Source: CAIOSQ01 sp041178225 (lineage in GTDB: Bacteria; Pseudomonadota; Alphaproteobacteria; CACIAM-22H2). Taken from it: a stretch of 43,934 bases of DNA. Below are positions 24,564-32,116 of the stretch, one piece after another. Position 1 is the stretch's first letter. Each line of letters starts with the position of its first letter. The position numbers and the translations under genes were made by a program. Under the pieces are notes generated by a model that was not told the origin of the DNA, did not search any database, and worked only from the letters and a program-made list of their open reading frames with translations. The stretch spans positions 1 to 43,934 of the forward strand of contig JBEGVV010000102.1 in NCBI GenBank assembly GCA_041178225.1, written 5' to 3'.

Positions 24564-26192
24564 ATGCAAGGGACCATCGACACGCGCCCGCTCGAGGCCG
24601 CCGAGCGCTACCTCGCCGCCGCGCGGGCCGCCGTCGCCGCGCGCGTCGCGCCGGGCGGCCGGATCGACGCGCGGGCGCTCGACGCGCACCAGTTCGCCGC
24701 GCATGGCTATGCCTGGGCCGCCGCCACGGTGGCGGGGCTGCGCGCGCTGCTCGGCTGGCGCGGCGCCCTGGCGGCGTCGGGCCGCCTCGGCGAGCGCGAC
24801 GAGCTTGTCGCCGCCCTGGGCGCCGCGGAGCTGCTGCTGCAGCTCGGCACGGGGATCGCCATGAGCCAGGGCGAGACGGCGCGGCCCGCCGATCTCGGGC
24901 TCGCCACCGAGGCCGCGGCGCTGCTCGCCGACCCGGCCGTCGCGGCGCTGGTCGCGGCGGCGACGCCGGCGGCGCGCGAGCGGCTCGCCTCGCTGCTCGA
25001 CGAGTCCATCCTCGAGCCGAGCTACGGCGACGAGGCGATCGACGCGATGGCGGCGAGCCTGCGCCGCTTCGCGCGCGAGCGGGTCGCCCCCCACGCGCAG
25101 GCCTGGCACCGCGCCGACGCGCTGGTGCCGATGGACGTCGTCGACGGCGTCGCGGCGCTCGGCGTCTTCGGGCTCACCGTGCCGGAGGAGTTCGGCGGGC
25201 TCGGCCTCGGCAAGGCCGCGATGTGCGCCAGCACAGAGGAGCTCTCCGCCGCATCGCTGATCGTCGGATCCCTCGCCACGCGCTCCGAGATCGCGGCCGA
25301 GCTCGTGCGCCTCGGCGGCACGCCCGCGCAGCAGGCGCATTTCCTGCCGCGCATCGCCGACGGCTCGATCCTGCCGACGGCCGTGTTCACCGAGCCCGAC
25401 ACGGGCAGCGACCTGGCCGGGCTGCGCACCCGCGCCACGCGCCACGGCGACCGCTGGCGCGTGCACGGCGCCAAGACATGGATCACCCACGCGGCGCGCG
25501 CCGACCTCATGACGCTGCTGGTGCGCACGGGGCGGCCCGAGGACCGCCATGACGGCCTGTCGATGCTGCTGGCGGAGAAGCCGCGCGGCACCGAGGCCGA
25601 TCCCTTCCCGGTGCCCGGCCTCACGGGCACGGAGATCCGCGTGCTCGGCTATCGCGGGCTCAAGGAGTACGAGCTCGCCTTCGACGGGTTCGAGGTGCCC
25701 GGCGACGCGCTGCTCGGCGGCGTCGAGGGCCAGGGCTTTCGCCAGCTGATGGCCACCTTCGAGTCCGCGCGCATCCAGACCGCAGCGCGCGCCGTGGGCG
25801 TCGCGCGCGCGGCGCTGGCCGCGGCGCTCTCCTACGCGCGCGGGCGCATGCAGTTCGGCCGCCCGATCGCCGGCTTCCCGCGCGTCGCCCACAAGCTGGC
25901 CGCGATCGCGGTCGACGCGACGATCGCGCGCCAGCTCACCCTCGCCGCGGCGCGCGCGAAGGACGAGGACCGCCGCTGCGACATCGAGGCGGGCATGGCG
26001 AAGCTCTGGGCCGCGCGCGCGGCATGGTCGGCGGCGGACAACGCCGTGCAGGTCCATGGCGGCAACGGCTACGCCGAGGAATACGAGGTCTCGCGGCTGC
26101 TCGTCGACGCGCGCATCCTCAACATCTTCGAGGGCGCCGCCGAGATCCAGGCGCAGGTCGTCGCGCGCGGCCTGCTCGCGGCGCGCAACTGA
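24564..26192 (+). CDS. mcd: (2S)-methylsuccinyl-CoA dehydrogenase-type acyl-CoA dehydrogenase
   Basis: At 542 residues it is much longer than ordinary acyl-CoA dehydrogenases. An extra N-terminal domain (about 1-155, with DAHQFAAHGYAWAAA and GIAMSQGE) precedes the flavoprotein core, and this extension is characteristic of Mcd of the ethylmalonyl-CoA pathway. Core motifs are VFTEPDTGSDLAG, the RMQFGRPI segment, HGGNGYAEEYEV and the catalytic glutamate around residue 523 in IFEGAAEIQ. Mcd oxidises methylsuccinyl-CoA to mesaconyl-CoA and reduces ETF, whose genes lie 2.7 kb downstream. A close paralogue with another substrate remains possible. Confidence 0.85.
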   Translation: MQGTIDTRPLEAAERYLAAARAAVAARVAPGGRIDARALDAHQFAAHGYAWAAATVAGLRALLGWRGALAASGRLGERDELVAALGAAELLLQLGTGIAMSQGETARPADLGLATEAAALLADPAVAALVAAATPAARERLASLLDESILEPSYGDEAIDAMAASLRRFARERVAPHAQAWHRADALVPMDVVDGVAALGVFGLTVPEEFGGLGLGKAAMCASTEELSAASLIVGSLATRSEIAAELVRLGGTPAQQAHFLPRIADGSILPTAVFTEPDTGSDLAGLRTRATRHGDRWRVHGAKTWITHAARADLMTLLVRTGRPEDRHDGLSMLLAEKPRGTEADPFPVPGLTGTEIRVLGYRGLKEYELAFDGFEVPGDALLGGVEGQGFRQLMATFESARIQTAARAVGVARAALAAALSYARGRMQFGRPIAGFPRVAHKLAAIAVDATIARQLTLAAARAKDEDRRCDIEAGMAKLWAARAAWSAADNAVQVHGGNGYAEEYEVSRLLVDARILNIFEGAAEIQAQVVARGLLAARN

Positions 26193-26205
26193 GGTCGCCC
26201 GTCGC

Positions 26206-26655
26206 ATGGTCCTTCGCAGGCTGCTCCTGCTCCTCGTCCTCCTCGCCGCCTGCCTCGGCGGGCCCGCCTCCGCGCGCTCGCCCGAGGAGCAGCGCCTGTC
26301 AGCCTTCGCGGCCGAGATCGGCCTGCGCGACGCCGACGGCTTCGTCGAGACGGTGCTGTCGGTGCGCCGCGACGGCAGGCTTCCCGCGCGCTACGTCGAC
26401 AAGCGCGAGGCCGAGCGCCTCGGCTGGCGGCCTGGCGAGGACCTCTGCCGCGTCGCGCGCGGCCGGGCCATGGGCGGCGACCGCTTCGGCAACTACGAGC
26501 GGCGCCTGCCCGAGAGGCAGGGGCGGAGCTGGCGCGAGGCGGACCTCGACTTCGCCTGCGGGCGCCGTGGCGCGCGCCGGCTCGTCTTCTCCTCCGACGG
26601 GCTCGTCTACGTCACCACCGACCACTACCAGAGCTTCCGCGAGGTGCCGCGATGA
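26206..26655 (+). CDS. Barnase-like exported ribonuclease
   Basis: The last 95 residues align by eye along the whole of Bacillus barnase: LPARYVDKREAERLGW, then GRSWREADLDF, RRLVFSSDGLVY and TTDHYQSF. By that alignment Lys66, Glu111, Arg121, Arg125 and His140 correspond to barnase Lys27, Glu73, Arg83, Arg87 and His102, so the catalytic set is intact; Arg59 is replaced by Tyr97. Cys81 and Cys118 could form a disulfide. The N-terminus is a signal with a lipobox-like LAAC at 13-16, so the protein may be a lipoprotein, though cleavage after ASA (21-23) is the alternative. Its stop overlaps the barstar-like gene. Confidence 0.9.
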   Translation: MVLRRLLLLLVLLAACLGGPASARSPEEQRLSAFAAEIGLRDADGFVETVLSVRRDGRLPARYVDKREAERLGWRPGEDLCRVARGRAMGGDRFGNYERRLPERQGRSWREADLDFACGRRGARRLVFSSDGLVYVTTDHYQSFREVPR

Positions 26656-26921
26656 AGACCGTCCTGCTCGACGCCGGGCTGCCGGACAAGGCCGCGGCGC
26701 TGGCGCGGATCGGGCGCGAGCTCGGCCTCGGGGAGGCCGCGCCGCGCAACCTCGACGCGCTCTGGGACGTGCTGCGCGGCGATGTCCGCGGCCCCTTCGC
26801 GATCGTCTGGCGCGACCATGCGCGCGCGCAAGAGAGGCTGGGCGCCGACTTCGACGCGCTGTGCGGCCTGCTGCGGCGGCTGGCGACCGAGCGCCGCGAT
26901 TTCACCTTCACGCTGGCCTGA
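26652..26921 (+). CDS. Barstar-like ribonuclease inhibitor
   Basis: The 89-residue protein has barstar's length and hallmark segment NLDALWDVL. Asp35, Trp38 and Asp39 fall at the same residue numbers as in Bacillus barstar, where Asp39 fills the RNase active site. Tyr29 of barstar is replaced by Ala. The start overlaps the RNase stop (ATGA), so the inhibitor is translated right after the enzyme and would protect the cytoplasm until export. No signal peptide is present. Confidence 0.92.
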   Translation: MKTVLLDAGLPDKAAALARIGRELGLGEAAPRNLDALWDVLRGDVRGPFAIVWRDHARAQERLGADFDALCGLLRRLATERRDFTFTLA

Positions 26922-26952
26922 GCCGCGCGACGCGCTAGATGGGTGGATCCAC

Positions 26953-27156
26953 ATGTTGCAGACCCTCCTTCCCTACCTCATCGCCGCGGCCGCGCTCGCG
27001 GTCGTCGCGTCCCTCTTCGCCGGCCTCGCCGTGATGGCCAGGGGCGGCGCGGCCAACGCCCGCTGGGGCAACCGGCTGATGCGCGCGCGCGTCGCCTCGC
27101 AGGCGGCGGCGCTGCTGCTCATCGCGCTCTACTTCCTGCTCCCGAGGCTCGGCTGA
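26953..27156 (+). CDS. Small twin-transmembrane (HIG1-like) protein
   Basis: A 67-residue protein with two membrane helices joined by a basic loop (ARWGNRLMRARVASQ), the pattern of the HIG1/twin-transmembrane family found in alphaproteobacteria. Mitochondrial HIG1 proteins assist respiratory complexes; the bacterial role is unclear. Its stop shares one base with the start of the cobalamin adenosyltransferase gene (TGATG), and this pairing is common in related genomes. Confidence 0.72.
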   Translation: MLQTLLPYLIAAAALAVVASLFAGLAVMARGGAANARWGNRLMRARVASQAAALLLIALYFLLPRLG

Positions 27157-27719
27157 TGGTACGACTGACGCGCATCTACACCCGCGGCGGCGACGCAGGG
27201 CAGACCTCGCTCGGCGACGGCGCGCGCGTGTCCAAGTCCTCGACCCGCGTAGCGGCCTTCGGCACCGTGGACGAGGCGAACTCGGCGGTCGGCATCGCGC
27301 GGCTGCACGCGACGGGCGACGCCGACGCGATGCTCGGCCGAATCCAGAACGACCTCTTCGACCTCGGCGCGGACCTCTGCACGCCCGAGGAGGAGAACCC
27401 GAAATACCCGCCGCTGCGGATCAGCGACCGCCAGGTCGAGCGGCTGGAGCACGAGATCGACGCGATGAACGAGAAGCTCGCGCCGCTCGATTCCTTCATC
27501 CTGCCGGGCGGCTCTCCGGCCGCGGCCTACCTGCATCTCGCGCGCACGGTGGCACGGCGCGCGGAGCGCCTGATCGTCGAGCTCGCCGCGACCGAGCCCG
27601 TCAACCCCGCGGCCGTGCGCTACGCCAACCGGCTCTCCGACCATCTCTTCGTGCTGTCGCGCCACCTCAACGAGGACGGCAGGCGCGACGTGCTCTGGGT
27701 CCCCGGCTCCAACCGCTGA
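27156..27719 (+). CDS. Cob(I)alamin adenosyltransferase, PduO type
   Basis: A 187-residue PduO/MMAB-type ATP:corrinoid adenosyltransferase. The ATP-binding N-terminus (RIYTRGGDAGQTSLGDG), the RTVARRAER helix and NRLSDHLFVLSR are clear. It makes adenosylcobalamin, the cofactor of methylmalonyl- and ethylmalonyl-CoA mutases and of class II ribonucleotide reductase, whose gene begins at the right edge of this window. Its stop lies in a palindrome shared with the convergent GH19 gene. Confidence 0.93.
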   Translation: MVRLTRIYTRGGDAGQTSLGDGARVSKSSTRVAAFGTVDEANSAVGIARLHATGDADAMLGRIQNDLFDLGADLCTPEEENPKYPPLRISDRQVERLEHEIDAMNEKLAPLDSFILPGGSPAAAYLHLARTVARRAERLIVELAATEPVNPAAVRYANRLSDHLFVLSRHLNEDGRRDVLWVPGSNR

Positions 27720-27729
27720 CGCGTCAGCG
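27714..27729. terminator. Palindrome holding both stop codons of a convergent pair
   Basis: CGCTGAC and GTCAGCG flank a 2-base centre. The adenosyltransferase stop (27717-27719) is in the left arm and the GH19 stop (27724-27726, minus strand) in the right arm. The small loop makes it a weaker hairpin than the other two of this kind. Confidence 0.45.
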
Positions 27730-28698
27730 CCGCGGGCGCGGCTTCCCGCGCCGCGCGACGGCCTTGCGCTTGGGCGCGGCCCGCCTCGCGGCAGCCGCGG
27801 GCCTTGCCGCAGCCCTGCGCTTGGCCGGCGGGGCAGCGCCCCGCTTGGGCTTGGGCTTGGGCTTGGGCTTGGCCTTGAGCTTGGGTTTCACCCCGGGCTT
27901 CTTCCTGGGCTTGGCCTTGGCCTTTGGCTTTGGCTTGGCGCTCGATCCGGGCCTCGGCGCAGGCGCGGGCGCCTGCGGGGCGGGCGCGGGCTCCTCCACG
28001 GGCGCATAGACCGGGCGCGTGCCAGGCGGCATGCGCACCGCCCCCATCCGCTGCGCCATGACGGGTCCGAAATCGGGCAGGCCGAGGACCTGGCGCGCGC
28101 GCTCCCAGTAGTGGATCCGCTCCTCGAGCCCGAGGAACCCGCCATTGATGCGCCGCGTGATCTCCCGGAAGCCGTTCTCGCTGTCGGCGTCTGCAAGGGT
28201 GTTGAGGCCGCGCGAGTGCCAGAACCAAGCCGCGGCGAGGCAGCCCGTCGCGGGGTCGAGCATGCGGTCGGGATCGCTCTCGAGCCCGAACCCGAGCGCC
28301 TGGCCGGCCTTGCGGTAGTTCTCGCGGCCGGTCACCTGGATCGGGCCGCGGCCGCGGAAGCGCCAGCCATCGCCGCTCGCCTCGTCGCCGTTGAGCATCC
28401 TGTTGGCGTAGACGCGGTTGGCGATGCGCTCGGGCTGCCTGTCATAGGCCTGCGCCTCGGCGTCGCTGCGGAAATGGCGCGGGAAGACCTTCCGCAGGCC
28501 CTCCCACGAATAGTTGAGGTTCTCCTGCACGCGTCGCAGCTCGCCGGATTCATGCGCGAGCTGGGCGAGGAACGCGGCCTGGCGCGCGGGCCTGTCGATC
28601 GCGTAGCGCCCCATCGCCTCGCCGAGCGGGCGCAGGTATTGGGGCGCCGCGGACGCGGCGTTGGGCATGATCGCCAGCAGCTGGGCACGCGTGATCAT
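27724..28698 (-). CDS. GH19-type lysozyme/chitinase with histone H1-like basic tail
   Basis: Residues 1 to about 215 form a glycoside hydrolase family 19 domain: HESGE with the likely general acid Glu50, a second glutamate in QENLNYSW, the FRGRGPIQVTGRENY signature and WFWHSRGLN. Bacterial members of this form are usually peptidoglycan hydrolases related to phage endolysins. The last hundred residues are a proline/alanine linker followed by a Lys-Pro, Lys-Ala and Arg-Ala-rich tail resembling histone H1. No signal peptide or holin gene is seen, and no phage genes surround it. Confidence 0.83.
   Translation of the reverse strand: MITRAQLLAIMPNAASAAPQYLRPLGEAMGRYAIDRPARQAAFLAQLAHESGELRRVQENLNYSWEGLRKVFPRHFRSDAEAQAYDRQPERIANRVYANRMLNGDEASGDGWRFRGRGPIQVTGRENYRKAGQALGFGLESDPDRMLDPATGCLAAAWFWHSRGLNTLADADSENGFREITRRINGGFLGLEERIHYWERARQVLGLPDFGPVMAQRMGAVRMPPGTRPVYAPVEEPAPAPQAPAPAPRPGSSAKPKPKAKAKPRKKPGVKPKLKAKPKPKPKPKRGAAPPAKRRAAARPAAAARRAAPKRKAVARRGKPRPRR
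27844..27873. repeat. Hexanucleotide repeat encoding Lys-Pro units
   Basis: Four perfect and one imperfect copies of CTTGGG lie in tandem inside the basic tail of the GH19 gene and encode alternating Lys-Pro on the minus strand. Confidence 0.75.
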
Positions 28699-28799
28699 CT
28701 CGTGTCGTCTCCCCTGCCGCGGCCCCGTTTCCCCGGGCGTCCGCTCGGCCGGAGTGTAGCAAACTCCGCGCGGGGGGTGGGGGATGCGCGGTGGGCGCG

Positions 28800-28828
28800 T
28801 TGACTTGCCCGCGGCCGGGCCCTATTTT
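28800..28828 (+). promoter_or_regulatory. Sigma-70-like promoter of etfB-etfA-hbd
   Basis: TTGACT (28800-28805) and TATTTT (28823-28828) are 17 bases apart, an ideal spacing. Transcription would start near 28835, giving a leader of about 57 bases before the etfB ATG. This AT-rich patch stands out against the GC-rich surroundings. Confidence 0.6.
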
Positions 28829-28847
28829 GCGCGGCCTACTCGCAACT

Positions 28848-28862
28848 CGTCACTAAGTGACG
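28848..28862. promoter_or_regulatory. Perfect dyad just after the etfB promoter, candidate operator
   Basis: CGTCACT and AGTGACG flank a single central A, making a perfect 15-base palindrome about 13 bases past the expected transcription start. The position suits a repressor; the protein is not known. Confidence 0.42.
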
Positions 28863-28891
28863 GATTTTCCACAAGAAAAGAGCGTCATCCG

Positions 28892-29641
28892 ATGAAGGTC
28901 CTGGTCGGGGTCAAGCGCGTCATCGACTACAACGTGAAGGTCCGCGTGAAGGCGGACGGCACGGGCGTCGAGACCGCCAACGTCAAGATGTCCATGAACC
29001 CCTTCGACGAGATCGGCGTCGAGGAAGCGGTCCGCCTCAAGGAAAAGGGCATCGCGACCGAGATCGTCGCGGTGTCGATGGGGCCCGCGGCGTCGCAGGA
29101 GACGCTGCGCACCGCGCTCGCGATGGGCGCCGACCGCGGCATCCTCGTGCAGACCGACGCCGAGCTGCAGCCGCTCGCGGTCGCCAAGCTCTTCAAGGCG
29201 ATCGCCACGCGCGAGGCACCCCAGCTCGTGATCGTCGGCAAGCAGGCGATCGACGACGACAGCAACCAGACGGGCCAGATGCTCGCGGCCCTGCTCGGCT
29301 GGTCCCAGGGCACCTTCGCCTCGAAGGTCGCGCCGGCCGAGGGCGGGCTCGAGGTGACGCGCGAGGTCGATGGCGGCCTCGAGACGCTCGCGCTCCGGCT
29401 GCCCGCCGTCGTGACCACCGACCTGCGCCTCAACGAGCCGCGCTACGCCTCGCTGCCCAACATCATGAAGGCGAAGAAGAAGCCGATCGAGACGCTGACG
29501 CCGGAGGCGCTGGGCGTCGACGCCGCGCCGCGCCTGGTGACGCTGAAGGTCGCCGAGCCGGCCAAGCGCCTCGCGGGCGTCAAGGTCAAGGATGTCGGCG
29601 AGCTCGTCGACAAGCTGAAGAACGAAGCCAAGGTGATCTGA
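28892..29641 (+). CDS. etfB: Electron transfer flavoprotein beta subunit
   Basis: A 249-residue EtfB with the family start MKVLVGVKRVIDYNVK and the AMP-binding and signature regions GKQAIDDDSNQTGQM and LPAVVTTDLRLNEPRYASLPNI. With EtfA it collects electrons from acyl-CoA dehydrogenases and passes them to ETF-ubiquinone oxidoreductase. ATG 28892 gives the exact family N-terminus. It is first in the etfB-etfA-hbd operon, one base before etfA. Confidence 0.96.
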   Translation: MKVLVGVKRVIDYNVKVRVKADGTGVETANVKMSMNPFDEIGVEEAVRLKEKGIATEIVAVSMGPAASQETLRTALAMGADRGILVQTDAELQPLAVAKLFKAIATREAPQLVIVGKQAIDDDSNQTGQMLAALLGWSQGTFASKVAPAEGGLEVTREVDGGLETLALRLPAVVTTDLRLNEPRYASLPNIMKAKKKPIETLTPEALGVDAAPRLVTLKVAEPAKRLAGVKVKDVGELVDKLKNEAKVI

Positions 29642-29642
29642 G

Positions 29643-30584
29643 ATGAGCGTCCTCGTCCTCGCCGACCACGACAACGCGTCGCTCCGCGCCGCGACGCTCA
29701 ACGCCGTCACCGCCGCCGCGCAGCTCGGGCCGGTGCATGTCCTCGTCGCCGGCCATGGCTGCGACGGCGCCGCCGCCGCGGCCGCGCGCATCGCGGGCGT
29801 GGCGAAGGTGCTGAAGGTGGACGCGCCCTCCTGCGCCCACCCGCTGGCCGAGAACATCGCGCCGCTGGTCGCGCGGCTGGCCTCCGGCTACGGCCATGTC
29901 GTCGCCACCTCGACCACCGTCGGCAAGAACATCATGCCGCGCGTGGCGGCCCTGCTCGACGTCCAGCAGGTCTCGGAGGTGATCCAGGTCGTCTCCGCCG
30001 ACACCTTCGTGCGCCCGATCTACGCCGGCAACGCGCTGGCGACCGTGCAGTCGAAGGACGCGATCCGCGTCATCACCGTGCGCGGCACCGCCTTCCCGCC
30101 CGCCCCCGCCGAGGGCGGGGCGGCGCCGATCGAGGTCGTCGCCGACGCCGCGGACGCCGGGCTTTCGTCCTTCCTGCGATCGGAGCTGTCGAAGTCGGAG
30201 CGCCCGGAGCTGACCTCCGCGCGCATCGTGGTCTCCGGCGGGCGCGGCATGGCCAATGGCGAGAACTTCAAGACCTACCTCGAGCCGCTCGCCGACAAGC
30301 TCGGCGCGGCGGTCGGCGCCTCGCGCGCGGCCGTCGACGCGGGCTACGTCCCGAACGACTACCAGGTCGGGCAGACGGGCAAGGTCGTGGCGCCCGACCT
30401 CTATGTCGCGGTCGGCATCTCCGGCGCGATCCAGCACCTCGCCGGCATGAAGGATTCGAAGGTGATCGTCGCCATCAACAAGGACGAGGAGGCGCCGATC
30501 TTCCAGGTGGCCGACTACGGCCTCGTCGGCGACCTCTTCAAGCTCGTCCCGGAACTGGCGGCCGCGCTGCCGCCGCGCAAGTGA
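29643..30584 (+). CDS. etfA: Electron transfer flavoprotein alpha subunit
   Basis: A 313-residue EtfA. The C-terminal FAD-binding region is intact: VVSGGRGM, PNDYQVGQTGKVVAPDLYVAVGISG and IQHLAGM, followed by VAINKDEEAPIFQVADYGLVGD. The N-terminal half is the usual nucleotide-binding-like domain. It follows etfB directly and precedes hbd by 19 bases. Mcd, encoded upstream, is a likely electron donor. Confidence 0.96.
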   Translation: MSVLVLADHDNASLRAATLNAVTAAAQLGPVHVLVAGHGCDGAAAAAARIAGVAKVLKVDAPSCAHPLAENIAPLVARLASGYGHVVATSTTVGKNIMPRVAALLDVQQVSEVIQVVSADTFVRPIYAGNALATVQSKDAIRVITVRGTAFPPAPAEGGAAPIEVVADAADAGLSSFLRSELSKSERPELTSARIVVSGGRGMANGENFKTYLEPLADKLGAAVGASRAAVDAGYVPNDYQVGQTGKVVAPDLYVAVGISGAIQHLAGMKDSKVIVAINKDEEAPIFQVADYGLVGDLFKLVPELAAALPPRK

Positions 30585-30603
30585 CCCACCAGGAGCCAGT
30601 GGC

Positions 30604-31476
30604 ATGATCAGCACGATCGGAATCGTCGGCGCCGGCCAGATGGGCAACGGCATCGCCCATGTCTGCGCCGCCTCCGGGCACGCGGTCCGGATGCTCGACG
30701 TCAACCAGGAGGCGATCGACCGCGGCCTGCGCACGATCGCCTCGAACCTCGACCGCCAGGTCGCCAAGGGCGTGCTGACCGCCGAGCAGAAGGCGCAGAC
30801 CCTCGCGCGCATCTCGACCGGGACCGAGTACGCGCTGTTCGGCGACTGCGACCTCGTCATCGAGGCGGCGCCGGAGAACGAGGCGCTCAAGCGCGAGGTC
30901 TTCCGCAAGCTCTGCCCGGTGCTCAAGCCCGACGCGATGATCGCGTCGAACACCTCGTCGATCTCGATCACCCGGCTCGCGGCGATGACCGACCGCCCCG
31001 GGCGGTTCATCGGCATGCACTTCATGAACCCCGTGCCGATCATGAAGCTCGTGGAGATCATCCGCGGCATCGCGACCAGCGAGGAGTGCTTCGTCGCCAT
31101 CCGCGACCTGACCAGGAAGCTCGGCAAGTCGGCGGCGGTGGCCGAGGACTTCCCGGCCTTCATCGTCAACCGCATCCTGCTGCCGATGATCAACGAGGCG
31201 GTCTACACGCTCTACGAGGGCGTCGGGAACGTCGAGTCGATCGACACCGCGATGAAGCTCGGCGCGAACCACCCGATGGGCCCGCTCGAGCTCGCCGACT
31301 TCATCGGCCTCGACACCTGCCTCGCGGTCATGCACGTGCTCCATGACGGCCTCGCGGACTCCAAGTACCGCCCCTGCCCGCTGCTCGTGAAGTACGTCGA
31401 GGCCGGCTGGCTCGGCCGCAAGGCGAAGCGCGGGTTCTACGACTACAGCGGCGAGAAGCCCGTCCCGACGCGCTGA
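30604..31476 (+). CDS. hbd: 3-hydroxybutyryl-CoA dehydrogenase
   Basis: The 290-residue protein has the NAD-binding motif GIVGAGQMGNGIAH, the SNTSSISIT segment and the catalytic histidine region GMHFMNPVPIMKLVE of short-chain L-3-hydroxyacyl-CoA dehydrogenases. It interconverts (S)-3-hydroxybutyryl-CoA and acetoacetyl-CoA. The etfBA-hbd order is common in alphaproteobacteria and ties ETF to short-chain acyl-CoA metabolism. AGGAG precedes the ATG. Its last 34 bases overlap the end of the nucleotidyltransferase gene on the other strand. Confidence 0.94.
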   Translation: MISTIGIVGAGQMGNGIAHVCAASGHAVRMLDVNQEAIDRGLRTIASNLDRQVAKGVLTAEQKAQTLARISTGTEYALFGDCDLVIEAAPENEALKREVFRKLCPVLKPDAMIASNTSSISITRLAAMTDRPGRFIGMHFMNPVPIMKLVEIIRGIATSEECFVAIRDLTRKLGKSAAVAEDFPAFIVNRILLPMINEAVYTLYEGVGNVESIDTAMKLGANHPMGPLELADFIGLDTCLAVMHVLHDGLADSKYRPCPLLVKYVEAGWLGRKAKRGFYDYSGEKPVPTR

Positions 31477-32063
31477 TCCGTCCGGCGCCAGCCCAGGGCG
31501 GACAGGTCCGCCCGGGCGAGGGGCGCCTCGAGGCGCAGCCGCGGCCAGTGCGCGAGCCATCGCTTGGCGGCGATCCGCGCTTCGTAGTCGGCGCGCCTGG
31601 TGGCACCCCACGGCGTCGGGCGGCAGGCGAGGTCGAGCAGGTCGTCGACGCCGAAGGGCGCGATGACGGCGAGCGTGTCGTCGGCATCGAGGCGGATGCC
31701 GACCGCGGTGGGCGTCTCGAGCCAGAAGGTCATGGCGTGCGCGGTGTCGCGATGGGGCGGGAGGCCCTTCGCGACGTGCATGCGCGCCTGGTTGCGCACC
31801 TCCCAAGCGGTGCCCGCAAACGCGCGGGCGAGCCGAGCCTCGGCATCCGCCTCGCGCTCGCGACCGGCGTCCGCCTGGTCGAAGAAGAGCACGTCGACGT
31901 CATGGCGTTCGCGTCTTGGCGCCATCCCGTGGAGCGCGTCCCATACCCGGTCGCGCACGAAGCCCGCCGCGATGCACCAGTCGGGCAGCGCCAGTTCGCG
32001 GACCGCGCGCAACTGGCCGACGGCGCGCGCATCGGCCGCGACCAGCCGTGCGATCCAGGACAT
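31443..32063 (-). CDS. Nucleotidyltransferase-like protein (COG3575 family)
   Basis: A 206-residue protein with the nucleotidyltransferase pattern of the COG3575 family: a G-F-V-R-D motif (CIAAGFVRDRVWD), the acidic HDVDVLFFD, and the closing PTPWGATRRADYEARIAAKRWLA. Two aspartates in the DVDV strand would bind metal. The family is broadly distributed and uncharacterised. ATG 32063 is chosen at the conserved start; a GTG eleven codons earlier is open. The stop lies inside the convergent hbd gene. Confidence 0.8.
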   Translation of the reverse strand: MSWIARLVAADARAVGQLRAVRELALPDWCIAAGFVRDRVWDALHGMAPRRERHDVDVLFFDQADAGREREADAEARLARAFAGTAWEVRNQARMHVAKGLPPHRDTAHAMTFWLETPTAVGIRLDADDTLAVIAPFGVDDLLDLACRPTPWGATRRADYEARIAAKRWLAHWPRLRLEAPLARADLSALGWRRTDQRVGTGFSPL

Positions 32064-32116
32064 CGGGTCGGAAGGGATGCCCGGGACGGCGCCGGGCACG
32101 GGCCCGGGCCGCGTCC

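Noticed and set aside
26922..26952. Possible cobalamin riboswitch before the adenosyltransferase run
   Set aside because: The gap is only 31 bases and a B12 riboswitch needs far more; no B12-box-like sequence is visible there or before the ribonucleotide reductase gene.
27844..27950. Regular repeats that look array-like
   Set aside because: The units are 6 bases long without spacers and encode Lys-Pro in the GH19 tail, so this is a coding repeat and not a CRISPR array.
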